A stretch of 13,241 nucleotides of DNA from RYN-433 sp036558265 (GTDB lineage: Bacteria; Planctomycetota; Phycisphaerae; Tepidisphaerales; Tepidisphaeraceae). Location of the stretch: contig DATBFY010000120.1 of assembly GCA_036558265.1 (NCBI GenBank), positions 1-13,241 of the forward strand. The letters run 5' to 3'. The translations under genes and the position numbers were made by a program. Shown in pieces: positions 1 through 7,388 of the stretch (the stretch's first letter is position 1; each line of letters starts with the position of its first letter). The notes under the pieces were generated by a model that saw only the letters and a program-made list of their open reading frames with translations, made no database searches and was not told the DNA's origin.

Positions 1-28
1 CGGGGGTCGAATCCTCCAGCCCGACCCA
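1..28 (+). tRNA. Possible 3' end of a tRNA (tRNA-His?), truncated by the window edge
   Basis: The first 28 bases fit the end of a tRNA. A T-arm loop GTCGAAT (6-12) is followed by CCTCC (13-17), a 7-base acceptor strand AGCCCGA (18-24), a discriminator C (25) and an encoded CCA (26-28). The spacing from T-arm to CCA is exactly canonical. The discriminator C73 is typical of bacterial tRNA-His, so that identity is my inference. Two oddities weaken the call: the usual T54 is G, and the outermost T-stem pair (1/17) is C-C. The anticodon lies outside the window, so neither identity nor function can be confirmed. Confidence 0.35.
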
Positions 29-262
29 GCCTGCGCCCCCGTCCGCGAACACCCTCCCCGACCCGATTGTGGGCTAGCTGCTTGGGCCGCTTAGCAGGCC
101 CCCCCACACCACAGGTAGTGTGAATAACCCGTCGCGAAACAAAATATGGGTTGAATTTCTGACCAGCTTCTATATCTTCACGCCCATCAATCGAGCGCAC
201 GTCGCACCGTGCGGGGCCCGATCGCCACCGACATGCGACGACAATGCCCGCGCGAAGGACGC
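29..262 (+). promoter_or_regulatory. Leader region before the HAD hydrolase with a weak promoter candidate
   Basis: This stretch has no convincing gene. An imperfect hairpin may be present: TGTGGG (68-73) pairs with CCCACA (103-108), and inside it CTGCT (78-82) pairs with AGCAG (93-97). No T-run follows, so it is not a standard terminator. A locally AT-richer patch at 140-178 has a possible -35 TTGAAT (151-156) and -10 TATCTT (173-178), 16 bases apart. This is the only promoter-like pair I see upstream of the hydrolase, and it is weak. Confidence 0.25.
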
Positions 263-1144
263 ATGCCGCAGTATCGCATGATCGCCGTCGATCTGGACGG
301 AACCTTGTTGTCCCCGACCGGGGAGGTGACGCCGCGGACCAAACGGGCCGTTCACCGGGCATTGAACGCGGGTTTGCTCGTCTGCTTCGCCACGGGAAGG
401 AACATGACCGAGTCGCAAATGGTGCTCGACGCCGTCGCACACTACGACACCGCCGTTTTCGTCGGCGGGGCGATGGTCATCGACACCAAGCAGCGAACCA
501 CCCTCCACCGTACCGCCATGCAGAGCGACCTGGCCCGCGACGTCTGCCGCACCCTTGAAGACATGGGCCACGCCGCCCTGGCGCTCCAGGACACCGGGCA
601 GGCCGGTGTTGATTACCTGATCTCCGACGGCATCGAGCTCAATCACGCGACCGCGCAATGGCTTAAGGTGACCCACGCGACGGTTCACAAGCGCAAGGAC
701 CTGGCGAGCGCGCCCCACGAGCACACGGTGCGCGTCGGCATCGTCGCCGGTCCCGACGAGGCGCGCCAGGTACAAGCTCGACTGTCCGACGAATTCGACG
801 GGCGGATCGTCTGCCACTCGATCCACGTGCCGGCGTACGGCGTGGACGTCCTGGAGGTCTTCGACCCCGCGGTGAACAAGTGGGAGGGCATCCTCCACGT
901 CGCCCGGCGGCACGGGATCCGCCCGGACCAGATCATCGCCGTCGGCGACGACATCAATGACATCACGATGCTGGCCAACGCTGGCCTGGGCGTGGCGATG
1001 GGCAACGCCAGGCCCGAGGCGCTGGCGGTCGCGGATCGCGTCATCAATCACAATGGCGCAGACGGCCTGGCGGAATTTCTGGAGGAGCTCGTGGAGTCGC
1101 AAGCGGTCGCGCCCGTAGCGCCGCCGCGGGACAGACGCAATTGA
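263..1144 (+). CDS. Cof-type HAD-IIB family hydrolase (sugar-phosphatase-like)
   Basis: This is a 293-residue cytoplasmic haloacid-dehalogenase phosphatase of the Cof/HAD-IIB type, whose members hydrolyse sugar phosphates, nucleotides or similar small phosphoesters. Motif I is DLDGT with nucleophile Asp10 and acid/base Asp12. Motif II is ATGR (Thr44). The motif III lysine is probably Lys206 in NKWEG. Motif IV is GDDIND (228-233), the Mg-binding site. The region between motifs II and III (about 85-190) fits the C2 cap of type IIB. I chose the ATG at 263 because GAAGGA lies just upstream and the protein then begins a few residues before motif I, as in the family; a GTG at 209 and an ATG at 233 are in frame. 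The exact substrate cannot be read from sequence. The gene stands alone on the plus strand, ends at a strong terminator, and converges on the DUF4159 gene. Confidence 0.9.
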   Translation: MPQYRMIAVDLDGTLLSPTGEVTPRTKRAVHRALNAGLLVCFATGRNMTESQMVLDAVAHYDTAVFVGGAMVIDTKQRTTLHRTAMQSDLARDVCRTLEDMGHAALALQDTGQAGVDYLISDGIELNHATAQWLKVTHATVHKRKDLASAPHEHTVRVGIVAGPDEARQVQARLSDEFDGRIVCHSIHVPAYGVDVLEVFDPAVNKWEGILHVARRHGIRPDQIIAVGDDINDITMLANAGLGVAMGNARPEALAVADRVINHNGADGLAEFLEELVESQAVAPVAPPRDRRN

Positions 1145-1249
1145 GTTTCGCGCGCGCACGACGCCACGGGCAATGGCGGTGCGCGGCGCGCAAGTTCAGT
1201 GGGGGGGAGCAACGGTTCAGGGAAGATTGCGAAAGGATTCGCAGGCTCT

Positions 1250-1288
1250 AACCGCCGGTCGGCACGACGCCGACCGGCGGTTTTTTTT
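1250..1288 (+). terminator. Strong rho-independent terminator of the HAD hydrolase gene
   Basis: A perfect 13-bp GC-rich stem (1250-1262 with 1270-1282), closing a 7-base loop CACGACG, runs directly into a tract of eight T (1281-1288). This is a textbook intrinsic terminator on the plus strand, about 105 bases after the hydrolase stop. Read on the minus strand the stem is followed by TTAGAGCC, so it is not a clear terminator for the converging DUF4159 gene. The rest of the 1145-1343 gap shows nothing else I can support. Confidence 0.9.
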
Positions 1289-1343
1289 CCGGCGCGCGCA
1301 CCCGTCGGGGGGATCGATCATGAGGGCCGCCGCGCGCACGCCG

Positions 1344-3863
1344 TCACCGCTTGACCGTATTGGGCTTCTCGTCCGCCTTGTTCCCCGGCTTTTTCCCCTT
1401 GTCGTCGTGCTTGGGCGGGGCCGCCGGTTTCTCCGCCGGTTTGGGTTGCGCCTCGGCCGGCTTGCCCTGCGCGAGCTTCGGCGGCGGCGTGCCCCCCATC
1501 GCCAGCATCACCATGTGCTGAATCAGGTCCGTCGCGTCGTCCGGGTCGTAGCCGTAGATCCCGTCCATCGACATCCCCACCAGCCCGACCGACAAATCCT
1601 CCGGGCTGTAGTACACACCCGTCCGACCGTTCACGTCGATCCCGCGCAGCCTTGGGGTCGACAGCCCGCTTAAGAGCAGCTTTCGCGCATAGGGCCGATA
1701 CTCGATCTGCTTCAGGTTTTCCCCGCCGACCGAGTAGACCGGGTGCTCCAGGGGCAGCGTCCCGGCGAGCGACCTGCCCGCGCCGCCGCCGAATACGATC
1801 GGCAGCTCGGCCTCCGCGGCGTCCTTGAAGTCCACCGCCCCACCCGCCGCGTCCACCACCAGGGTGCCGCCGCCCGCAACGTAGTCCTTCAACTCCTTCC
1901 GCTGCGCCTCGGTCAGCTTGAACTTCTGTGTGCCCGTGAGGTGCGCCAGCTTGTACGTGTCCGCCTTGAGCTTGCCCGTGCCCAGCTTGACCGTCTCGAC
2001 GTCCAGGTCCACGCCTCGCTCGTTGTGCATGATCGCCGCCAGACGCCGCCACCCGGCCGGCTCGGGGTCCCAGTTCCCGCCGTATTCCAGCCGCGCGACC
2101 TTCACCTTCGCCACCGCGGGGATCTTGTCGTTGCGGTGGACGATGTAGGTCTGGCCCTTGAACTTGCTCTTGAGCGTCGATTTGTCCAGCGCGTACAGGT
2201 AGATGTTGGTCGCCAGCTCCGCCAGCGGCTCGGTCTGCTTCGATGAGAAGTTCTTGATGTGCCAGTACCGCGCCGGGTCCCCTGTCGGGATCAGCACCAT
2301 CAGCTCCCGCGCCCCGTTCGACAACCCGCGCAGCGCCGGACGATTTGGCCACTGCTTGCCGTTGAAGTGCGCCGTGTAGATCAGATGATCCGGCGGCAGT
2401 TCCCGCCACTCGTAGGACTTGAAGAGCTCCTGACCCAGCCGCATGAACGAGTTGGTGAACTTGAGATCATTGCAGTCGGCGTGACCGAGGATGAGGCCCC
2501 CCTGCTCCACGTACTGCCTCAACTTCTCCTTGTCCTCCTTGCCCAGCACCAGGTTCTGGTTCCCCGCGATGTAGAGGACCGGAGAGTCGTGCAGGTCGTC
2601 TACGCTCACCTTCAGGTTCACGATCTGCCAGTTCAGCTCCTTCTCCAGTTGCTTGCCCGCCCAGTGCGCCAGGTTTGCGATATCGCGCGGGCGCTGGTTC
2701 CAGTTGGCCACAACCCCTTTCTCCGCAAGGGAATAATCCAGCTTGTTCATCATGACCGGGGCGCGGCCTTTGACGAGGAAGAGGATGCCCCAGACGGTGC
2801 CGGCGATATCGCTGGCTGCCCCGTGGCCCCCCTCCCACGACCCGTCGGGCTTCTGCGCCTTGAGCAGGCGCGCGGCCCCGTCGCGGTACCAGTCGGTCGT
2901 TCCGAAGTACTTGTAGCCACTGGCGGTACCGACGCGCTCGATGTTGTACATCGCGTAAAGATTCAAGCCGCCCGCGATATCCTTCGCGTAATGCTCGGAA
3001 AGCCACTTGAGGCCGGCTTCCAGGCCCTTGTCCTCAACGCTCCCCCTGCACTCCCCACCTCTCCCTTCGTTGACCATGTCCTGGGTGATGAAGAGCGTCG
3101 CGACACCGGCCGCGGTCATCGGGAGGGTGGAGCCATTCTCGGCCACGCGCCCGTACGCCCAGCCACCATCCTTCTGCTGCCCCTTGCGCCAGGCCTCGTC
3201 CACGACCTGCCAATACTTGCTCGGCACCTCCAGGTTCTGCTGCGCTGCGGCCCACATTCCGAGCACGCCGTAATTGGAGCAGCTATGGTCGAACGCGCCC
3301 TTGGTCGGGTCGAGCCAGTAGTGGTAAAGCCCGAGATCACCCCCCTTGCCGCCACCTGTATGAACCGCGTTCAGGAGCAGTGTCGCATCTTTGCGCAAAA
3401 CCCCCCGCTGCGCCTCGCTGGGACGCTCGATGTAATTCCAGATCTGCAGCTTCATCCCCATCGCGTACGTGCCGATCACGTCCGCCTTGTCCAGCCACGC
3501 AATCGCCCGGGCGACGCGCGGGTCCTGCGAGCTCTCCCCCGCGGCCAGCAGCGCGTAGGTCGCCATGGCCGACAGCCCGCCCCATTGCGCGCCCGTCACG
3601 CTCGCCGCCTCGTCATCGTTGCGTCGCGGTGAGATTTCCCAGTTATCCCCCTTCTGCACCTTGTAAAGATGGGCGACGGCCTTGCGGATGGCCAGTTCCA
3701 CGGGGTCGATCGATTCCGGGTCGGACGGGGAAGCCTTGGTCGATGCGGGCTTTGCGGGCGGCTTGTCGGCGGCAGCGACGACGATCGGCGACGCGACCAA
3801 GCCGATCGTGACCGCCATAACCAGGAGACAACTCATCCAACGCACGCCGCAGGGGTGAATCAT
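1344..3863 (-). CDS. Exported prenyltransferase/squalene-cyclase-fold protein with tandem DUF4159-like modules
   Basis: An 839-residue protein. Residues 1-32 form a signal peptide (hydrophobic 11-31, ending AAA). Residues 53-370 resemble the alpha/alpha-barrel repeats of prenyltransferases and squalene cyclases, with three QW-like motifs: KVQKGDNW (68-75), KGQQKDGGW (227-235) and KAQKPDGSW (335-343). I see no DXDD catalytic motif, so cyclase activity is unlikely. Residues 404-570 and 585-795 are two DUF4159-like modules; the second carries the typical YGGNWDPEPAGWRRL (594-608). The C-terminus (795-839) is a Pro/Lys/Ala-rich tail. The ATG has a good Shine-Dalgarno site (GAGGAA, 5 bases away). 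The gene starts 36 bases after sppA and is probably cotranscribed with it. Such proteins are common in planctomycetes and their function is unknown; a periplasmic scaffold or ligand-binding role is an inference. Confidence 0.85.
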   Translation of the reverse strand: MIHPCGVRWMSCLLVMAVTIGLVASPIVVAAADKPPAKPASTKASPSDPESIDPVELAIRKAVAHLYKVQKGDNWEISPRRNDDEAASVTGAQWGGLSAMATYALLAAGESSQDPRVARAIAWLDKADVIGTYAMGMKLQIWNYIERPSEAQRGVLRKDATLLLNAVHTGGGKGGDLGLYHYWLDPTKGAFDHSCSNYGVLGMWAAAQQNLEVPSKYWQVVDEAWRKGQQKDGGWAYGRVAENGSTLPMTAAGVATLFITQDMVNEGRGGECRGSVEDKGLEAGLKWLSEHYAKDIAGGLNLYAMYNIERVGTASGYKYFGTTDWYRDGAARLLKAQKPDGSWEGGHGAASDIAGTVWGILFLVKGRAPVMMNKLDYSLAEKGVVANWNQRPRDIANLAHWAGKQLEKELNWQIVNLKVSVDDLHDSPVLYIAGNQNLVLGKEDKEKLRQYVEQGGLILGHADCNDLKFTNSFMRLGQELFKSYEWRELPPDHLIYTAHFNGKQWPNRPALRGLSNGARELMVLIPTGDPARYWHIKNFSSKQTEPLAELATNIYLYALDKSTLKSKFKGQTYIVHRNDKIPAVAKVKVARLEYGGNWDPEPAGWRRLAAIMHNERGVDLDVETVKLGTGKLKADTYKLAHLTGTQKFKLTEAQRKELKDYVAGGGTLVVDAAGGAVDFKDAAEAELPIVFGGGAGRSLAGTLPLEHPVYSVGGENLKQIEYRPYARKLLLSGLSTPRLRGIDVNGRTGVYYSPEDLSVGLVGMSMDGIYGYDPDDATDLIQHMVMLAMGGTPPPKLAQGKPAEAQPKPAEKPAAPPKHDDKGKKPGNKADEKPNTVKR

Positions 3864-3899
3864 GGTGCTTCCTCACAGCAGGCTATCCGCCCGGTCCGA

Positions 3900-5174
3900 T
3901 CACTGCCCCCGCCAGAGGTACATCAGGCGTGGCCGGCTCAACTCATCGAGCAGCCCCGCATCGATCTTCACGTTGACGCCGTTGACCGTCACACCGCCGG
4001 TGGCGCCGCCGCCGACATTGCTCTTGCCATCCGCGCCCCCGGCGAGCGCCTCCAGGATCCCCACGGGCTTGGCGTACCTGACGACCTCCTTGTTCGACAG
4101 TCCCGCCAGGCTCGCGGCCTTGGCGTAGGCGTCGTTCGCGTACCCCAGCTCGTCCACCAGCCCCAGCGCCATCGCCTCCGACGCCGTGTAGACCTTGCCG
4201 TTGGCGATGTCGTCGATCTTCTTGGTCAGCCTCCCCTGCCGGCCGGTGCTGACGACCAGCTTGAACTTACCGTACGCGTCGTCGATCAGCCCCTGGAGGT
4301 ACTGGTTTTCCTCCTGCTTGATCGGCGCGAACGGCGAGCCGGCATTCTTGAACCCGTGCTCCGGCGCCGTCACCGTCACTTCTTCCACCCCGTACGACTG
4401 CGCCAGCTTGCTGAAGTTGAAGCGCGGAAGGATGACCCCGATGTTCCCCGTCAGCGTCTGCGGCTGGGCGAAGACGTAATCCCCCGCGCAGGAGATGTAA
4501 TACCCCCCGCTGGTTGCAAAGCTGCCCATGGTGACCACGACCGGCTTGCCCGGATGCTCCTTTTTGAAGCGCAGAATCCGCGCGTGGATCTCATCCGAAG
4601 GCGCGACCGCGCCGCCGAGCGTATCGACGTCGAGCACCACCGCCTTGACGTTCTTGTCCTTTTCCACGGACGTCAACAACTCGTCAAACCGCTCGGCCGT
4701 CCGTTTCAGGATGATGCCCGAAACCGGGATGACCGCGACCCTCTCGTCCGAGCTGCCCGCGACGACCGTCTCCTGCGTAATTCCCTGTCCCCCGCCCAGG
4801 CCGCCCAGACCCGCGTACAGCAGAAGGTACAGGTTCAACGTCACCGACAACCCGAACACCGCCGTCGCCAGCGTCGTGAAGATCACCCGCGCAAAGCTCC
4901 GCTGCGGCTTGAAGAACCCCGGCGGCGGAAACATCATCGGCGGCCCGAACATTGGCGGCGGCGGGGGCGGCATCCCACCGGGCGGCATCGCGCCGGGCGA
5001 GGGATACATCCCCATCGGTGGCGATGGCGGCATGCCCGGTGGCCCCCCCGCGCCGGGCGGAGGCGGCGCCCCGAAACTGTTCATCGGCGCGTTCGCCATC
5101 GACGGCGGTGGCGGGGGACTGAAGGCACCGCGCGGCTCGATCGGGCCCTGTCCCGGTGGTGGCTGTGGAATCAT
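3900..5174 (-). CDS. sppA: S49 family signal peptide peptidase (SppA-like) with long Pro-rich N-terminus
   Basis: A 424-residue membrane-anchored serine protease of MEROPS family S49, which in other bacteria degrades remnant signal peptides and other short membrane peptides. Residues 1-90 are extremely rich in Pro, Gly and Met and should be cytoplasmic. One membrane segment lies at about 96-123. The protease domain covers about 143-360. The nucleophile is Ser222 in ATSGGYY (220-226), and the general base is probably Lys276 in GFKNAGSPF. GNIGV (243-247) and the C-terminal SEAMALGLVDELGY (332-345) are also family-typical. Its length fits the short, single-domain SppA form (Bacillus type), not the 600-residue E. 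coli form. The ATG at 5174 lacks a clear Shine-Dalgarno site; no other start would keep both the membrane segment and the Pro-rich region. The DUF4159 gene follows after 36 bases. Confidence 0.92.
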   Translation of the reverse strand: MIPQPPPGQGPIEPRGAFSPPPPPSMANAPMNSFGAPPPPGAGGPPGMPPSPPMGMYPSPGAMPPGGMPPPPPPMFGPPMMFPPPGFFKPQRSFARVIFTTLATAVFGLSVTLNLYLLLYAGLGGLGGGQGITQETVVAGSSDERVAVIPVSGIILKRTAERFDELLTSVEKDKNVKAVVLDVDTLGGAVAPSDEIHARILRFKKEHPGKPVVVTMGSFATSGGYYISCAGDYVFAQPQTLTGNIGVILPRFNFSKLAQSYGVEEVTVTAPEHGFKNAGSPFAPIKQEENQYLQGLIDDAYGKFKLVVSTGRQGRLTKKIDDIANGKVYTASEAMALGLVDELGYANDAYAKAASLAGLSNKEVVRYAKPVGILEALAGGADGKSNVGGGATGGVTVNGVNVKIDAGLLDELSRPRLMYLWRGQ

Positions 5175-5230
5175 CGTGTTTGGGGCGATCCAAAAAGAGG
5201 ACGGAAAGCGATCTTCGCAGCCAGCAATCG

Positions 5231-5236
5231 ATTATA
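5231..5236 (-). promoter_or_regulatory. Candidate promoter (-10 TATAAT) for sppA
   Basis: The 120-base gap between queF and sppA contains a perfect -10 hexamer TATAAT on the minus strand, about 57 bases upstream of the sppA ATG, in an AT-richer patch of an otherwise GC-rich region. No good -35 stands 16-18 bases upstream, so this may be a weak promoter or one for another sigma factor. It suggests that sppA and the DUF4159 gene can be transcribed separately from queF. Nothing else is recognisable in 5175-5294. Confidence 0.4.
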
Positions 5237-5294
5237 AACCCAATTCCGGGGGTCTGCCTCTCCAAATTCCCCGATCAGCAAGTCAGTGCAATAC

Positions 5295-5759
5295 CTAACC
5301 TGTCCGATCCGGATACTGTGCGGTCACCGTACCGGCCGTGCCTCCGCGAACCGCGAACTCCCCCACCACCGTCATCCGCCGGGGTTTCAAGACGGCGACC
5401 AGATCGTCCAGGATCGTGTTGACCACCGACTCGTAGAAGATGCCCTTGTTACGGAACGCGAAGAAATACAGTTTCAGGCTCTTCATTTCCACGCACCGGC
5501 GATCCGGCACGTACACGATCGTGATCGTCGCGAAATCCGGTTGACCCGTCACCGGACAGACGCTGGTGAACTCCGGGAAGACGAACTTGACCTCGTAATC
5601 GCGCTGCGGCCGCGGGTTGGCAAACGAGTCCAGGATCGTCCGCGGGTCGGCGACCTCGCCGTTGCTCAAGGCGCGCTTATTTTTCCCCAGGTAGCTTAAA
5701 GGCGTCCGGGCTGGCGGCGGCGGGCTTGGGCGCGGTGTCGCTCGACGGCTTTTTCGCAA
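5295..5759 (-). CDS. queF: NADPH-dependent 7-cyano-7-deazaguanine reductase QueF (type I)
   Basis: QueF reduces the nitrile of preQ0 to the amine of preQ1 with NADPH, a cytoplasmic step of queuosine tRNA-modification synthesis. This 154-residue protein is a unimodular (Bacillus-type) QueF of the tunnelling fold. Catalytic Cys68 lies in TSVCPVTGQPDFA, with proton-donor Asp75 seven residues on and Glu110 in GIFYE. These spacings match Cys55/Asp62/Glu97 of the Bacillus enzyme. The family motif is present as EMKSLKLY (91-98), with Met where Ser is usual. The conserved LSYLG (21-25) is needed, so the start must lie inside the upstream gene. The only usable start is TTG at 5759, preceded by GAGGG five bases away. 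The result is an 83-base overlap with the DUF4340 gene and probable translational coupling. No other queuosine gene or preQ1 riboswitch is visible here. Confidence 0.92.
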   Translation of the reverse strand: MRKSRRATPRPSPPPPARTPLSYLGKNKRALSNGEVADPRTILDSFANPRPQRDYEVKFVFPEFTSVCPVTGQPDFATITIVYVPDRRCVEMKSLKLYFFAFRNKGIFYESVVNTILDDLVAVLKPRRMTVVGEFAVRGGTAGTVTAQYPDRTG

Positions 5760-7302
5760 AGTTGCCCTCGATCTTGGTCAGGAACGTCCGGGGAAGCTCG
5801 AAGCTCAGGCCATTGTATTCGCCCAGCACCGGCTGGTCATGCCCCGGATCGATCAGCTTCAACTGGTGATTGGCCGACGCCCCACCGGGTGCGATCGTGG
5901 TCACGTCCACCTCATAATGCCCGGTGGGCTTGGTCGTCGGCGTCGCCTCGAGGTACTTGCTGACCCGCAGCGGATGGATTTCGTCGAGCAGGCTCTGGAC
6001 GCCCGGGTCATCGGCATCGCCCTTGGGATCGGACTTGAGCACCCAGGTCGATTCGACCGGCTTGGTGGTCGCCGCCTGGGTCGTCGCGGACGCCACCGCC
6101 TGCGTCGTCGGCCTGGTCGTCGCGCCCTTGGCCACCGCCCTGGTCGTCGGGTGAGTGGTTGCCGTCTTGCCGTTGCCGTTCGCGTGCGCCTCGATCACCT
6201 TGGGACGTCGCTCGATGACGACCTGGCTCTTCTTCGCCTTGGTCGGCTGGGTCGCGGGGGTCGCGCTGGCCGGTATATCCGTCAGGATCGATACCTTGCT
6301 CACCTGCTCGGGGACGATGTCCGCCACCCGCTTGTCCCGAAGCTCGAACGGTTTTTTCGTCAGCGTTTCGATGGGTGTCGCCACCGTCTTGACCACCGCC
6401 TGCGTGTCGGAGATCCGCGCGTACAGCTTCTGGTGACGGATGTCCTCGTACTGGCCAAACGTGACGGTGGTCCACGCCGGCTGTGAGGCCGGAGCCGTGG
6501 TCGGCTGAGTCGTCGGCGCCGCCGTCGTGAACGAGACGGTCATCTGCGGCTTGTCGAACTGCGCCTTGGCGATGTCGGGCGAATCCTTGGCAATCCAGTC
6601 GCTGGCGCGCAGGCCCGTCACCGCCCCCAGCAGGTCCGTCGCCACCGCCTCGTCCACCGGCAGCTTTTTGGGCTCGGCCAGTTCCCACTCGCTCCCCTTC
6701 TTCTGCAGCAGGAGCCGCTGGCCCTCGGTCTGGATCGCCAACTGGCGGATCTCCGGCGACGACACGGTCACGAGCTGCTTGTCGCGCAGCTCGTTGGCCG
6801 GCTTGGACAGCCGCTCGTACACGTCCGACGACACCACGTCGGCGTCCTTGTGCCCCTCGACGCGCACGTACATGTCGCCGAGCTGGTTCTTCTCGCCCAC
6901 GTCGAACTTGAGCAGCTTGCCCCCCCTGGCGGACATCTCGATGTGGAAGCGGGGCTTGTCGAGCCCCTTGTCCTTCGGATCGACCGCGGCCTTGGACTCC
7001 AGGTCGAGCAGGTCGCGCACCAGGCTGTCCACCTGCCAGTTCTCCGCCGGCGCTTCCACCGGCTTGGTCATCCGCCACTTACTCGGCTCGGACTTGGCGA
7101 GCACGATCTCACTGCCGTCCTGCGACTTGATCGTCACCGAGTTGACGTCGTCCTTGTTCTTGACGTCGAACAGCTTGTGGCTGTCCGACGCGGTTTCGAC
7201 CCCGGTTTCCCGGTCGCCTCGACCCGACAGGCGGTCGAACGCGAAATACGCCCCGGCCACAACCAGCAGAATGATCAGAACAACGGTAGTTTTGAAGTTC
7301 AT
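5677..7302 (-). CDS. DUF4340 domain-containing membrane-anchored protein (GldG-associated)
   Basis: A 541-residue protein with one N-terminal membrane segment (about 5-23) and a long periplasmic part. DUF4340-type features include WRMTKPVEAPAENWQVDSLV (76-95) and a second, similar unit SEWELAEPKKLPVDEAVATD (204-223); the repeat ELRDKQL (171-177) / ELRDKRV (320-326) suggests internally duplicated modules. Low-complexity Thr/Pro/Ala linkers interrupt the fold at 259-278 and 380-416 (units such as ATTHPTTRAV and ATTRPTTQAV). DUF4340 proteins sit beside GldA/F/G-type ABC genes in many bacteria and are thought to belong to that envelope complex; the biochemical role is unknown. I chose the ATG at 7302 because the membrane helix begins directly after it; a TTG at 7347 would extend into the upstream repeat. 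The 3' end overlaps queF by 83 bases. Confidence 0.85.
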   Translation of the reverse strand: MNFKTTVVLIILLVVAGAYFAFDRLSGRGDRETGVETASDSHKLFDVKNKDDVNSVTIKSQDGSEIVLAKSEPSKWRMTKPVEAPAENWQVDSLVRDLLDLESKAAVDPKDKGLDKPRFHIEMSARGGKLLKFDVGEKNQLGDMYVRVEGHKDADVVSSDVYERLSKPANELRDKQLVTVSSPEIRQLAIQTEGQRLLLQKKGSEWELAEPKKLPVDEAVATDLLGAVTGLRASDWIAKDSPDIAKAQFDKPQMTVSFTTAAPTTQPTTAPASQPAWTTVTFGQYEDIRHQKLYARISDTQAVVKTVATPIETLTKKPFELRDKRVADIVPEQVSKVSILTDIPASATPATQPTKAKKSQVVIERRPKVIEAHANGNGKTATTHPTTRAVAKGATTRPTTQAVASATTQAATTKPVESTWVLKSDPKGDADDPGVQSLLDEIHPLRVSKYLEATPTTKPTGHYEVDVTTIAPGGASANHQLKLIDPGHDQPVLGEYNGLSFELPRTFLTKIEGNFAKKPSSDTAPKPAAASPDAFKLPGEK

Positions 7303-7314
7303 GGCTCTTTTTCT

Positions 7315-7377
7315 GTGGCACGGGCGGACGAGCCCGTGATCTTCCAAGTGGCACGGGCGGCCCGCCCGTGGTCTTCA
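7315..7377. repeat. Two tandem GC-rich hairpin units (gtggcacgggcgg type)
   Basis: Two imperfect direct copies lie side by side: 7315-7344 and 7349-7377, each beginning GTGGCACGGGCGG and ending near CCCGTG-TCTTC. Each copy is itself a hairpin: CACGGGC (7319-7325) pairs with GCCCGTG (7332-7338), and CACGGGCG (7352-7359) pairs with CGCCCGTG (7363-7370). They lie immediately upstream of the DUF4340 start codon. They look like REP-type dispersed units; whether copies occur elsewhere in the genome cannot be seen here. Confidence 0.7.
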
Positions 7378-7388
7378 CTCGCAAGGCT

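Noticed and set aside
170..1159. 329-residue minus-strand open frame opposite the HAD hydrolase
   Set aside because: It has no recognisable domain and an Arg/Val/His/Gly-biased composition, while the plus strand carries complete HAD motifs I-IV.
2259..3632. 457-residue plus-strand open frame opposite the DUF4159 gene
   Set aside because: It is a shadow frame of the QW-repeat protein; composition and the lack of motifs argue against coding.
1344..3863. Active squalene-hopene or other terpene cyclase
   Set aside because: QW-like motifs are present, but no DXDD acid motif is visible, and the protein carries a signal peptide and DUF4159-like modules. A non-catalytic relative is more likely.
3669..5237. 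522-residue plus-strand open frame opposite sppA
   Set aside because: It is a shadow of the SppA coding sequence, with an Arg/His-rich composition and no domain.
5295..5676. preQ1 riboswitch upstream of queF
   Set aside because: The region upstream of queF is coding sequence of the DUF4340 gene, and no preQ1-I-like hairpin and A-rich tail was seen before the TTG start.
7303..7347. Longer DUF4340 protein starting at TTG 7347
   Set aside because: It would place charged residues (EDHGLVRPCHRKRA) before the membrane helix and run into the hairpin repeat. The ATG at 7302 gives a standard membrane-anchor N-terminus.
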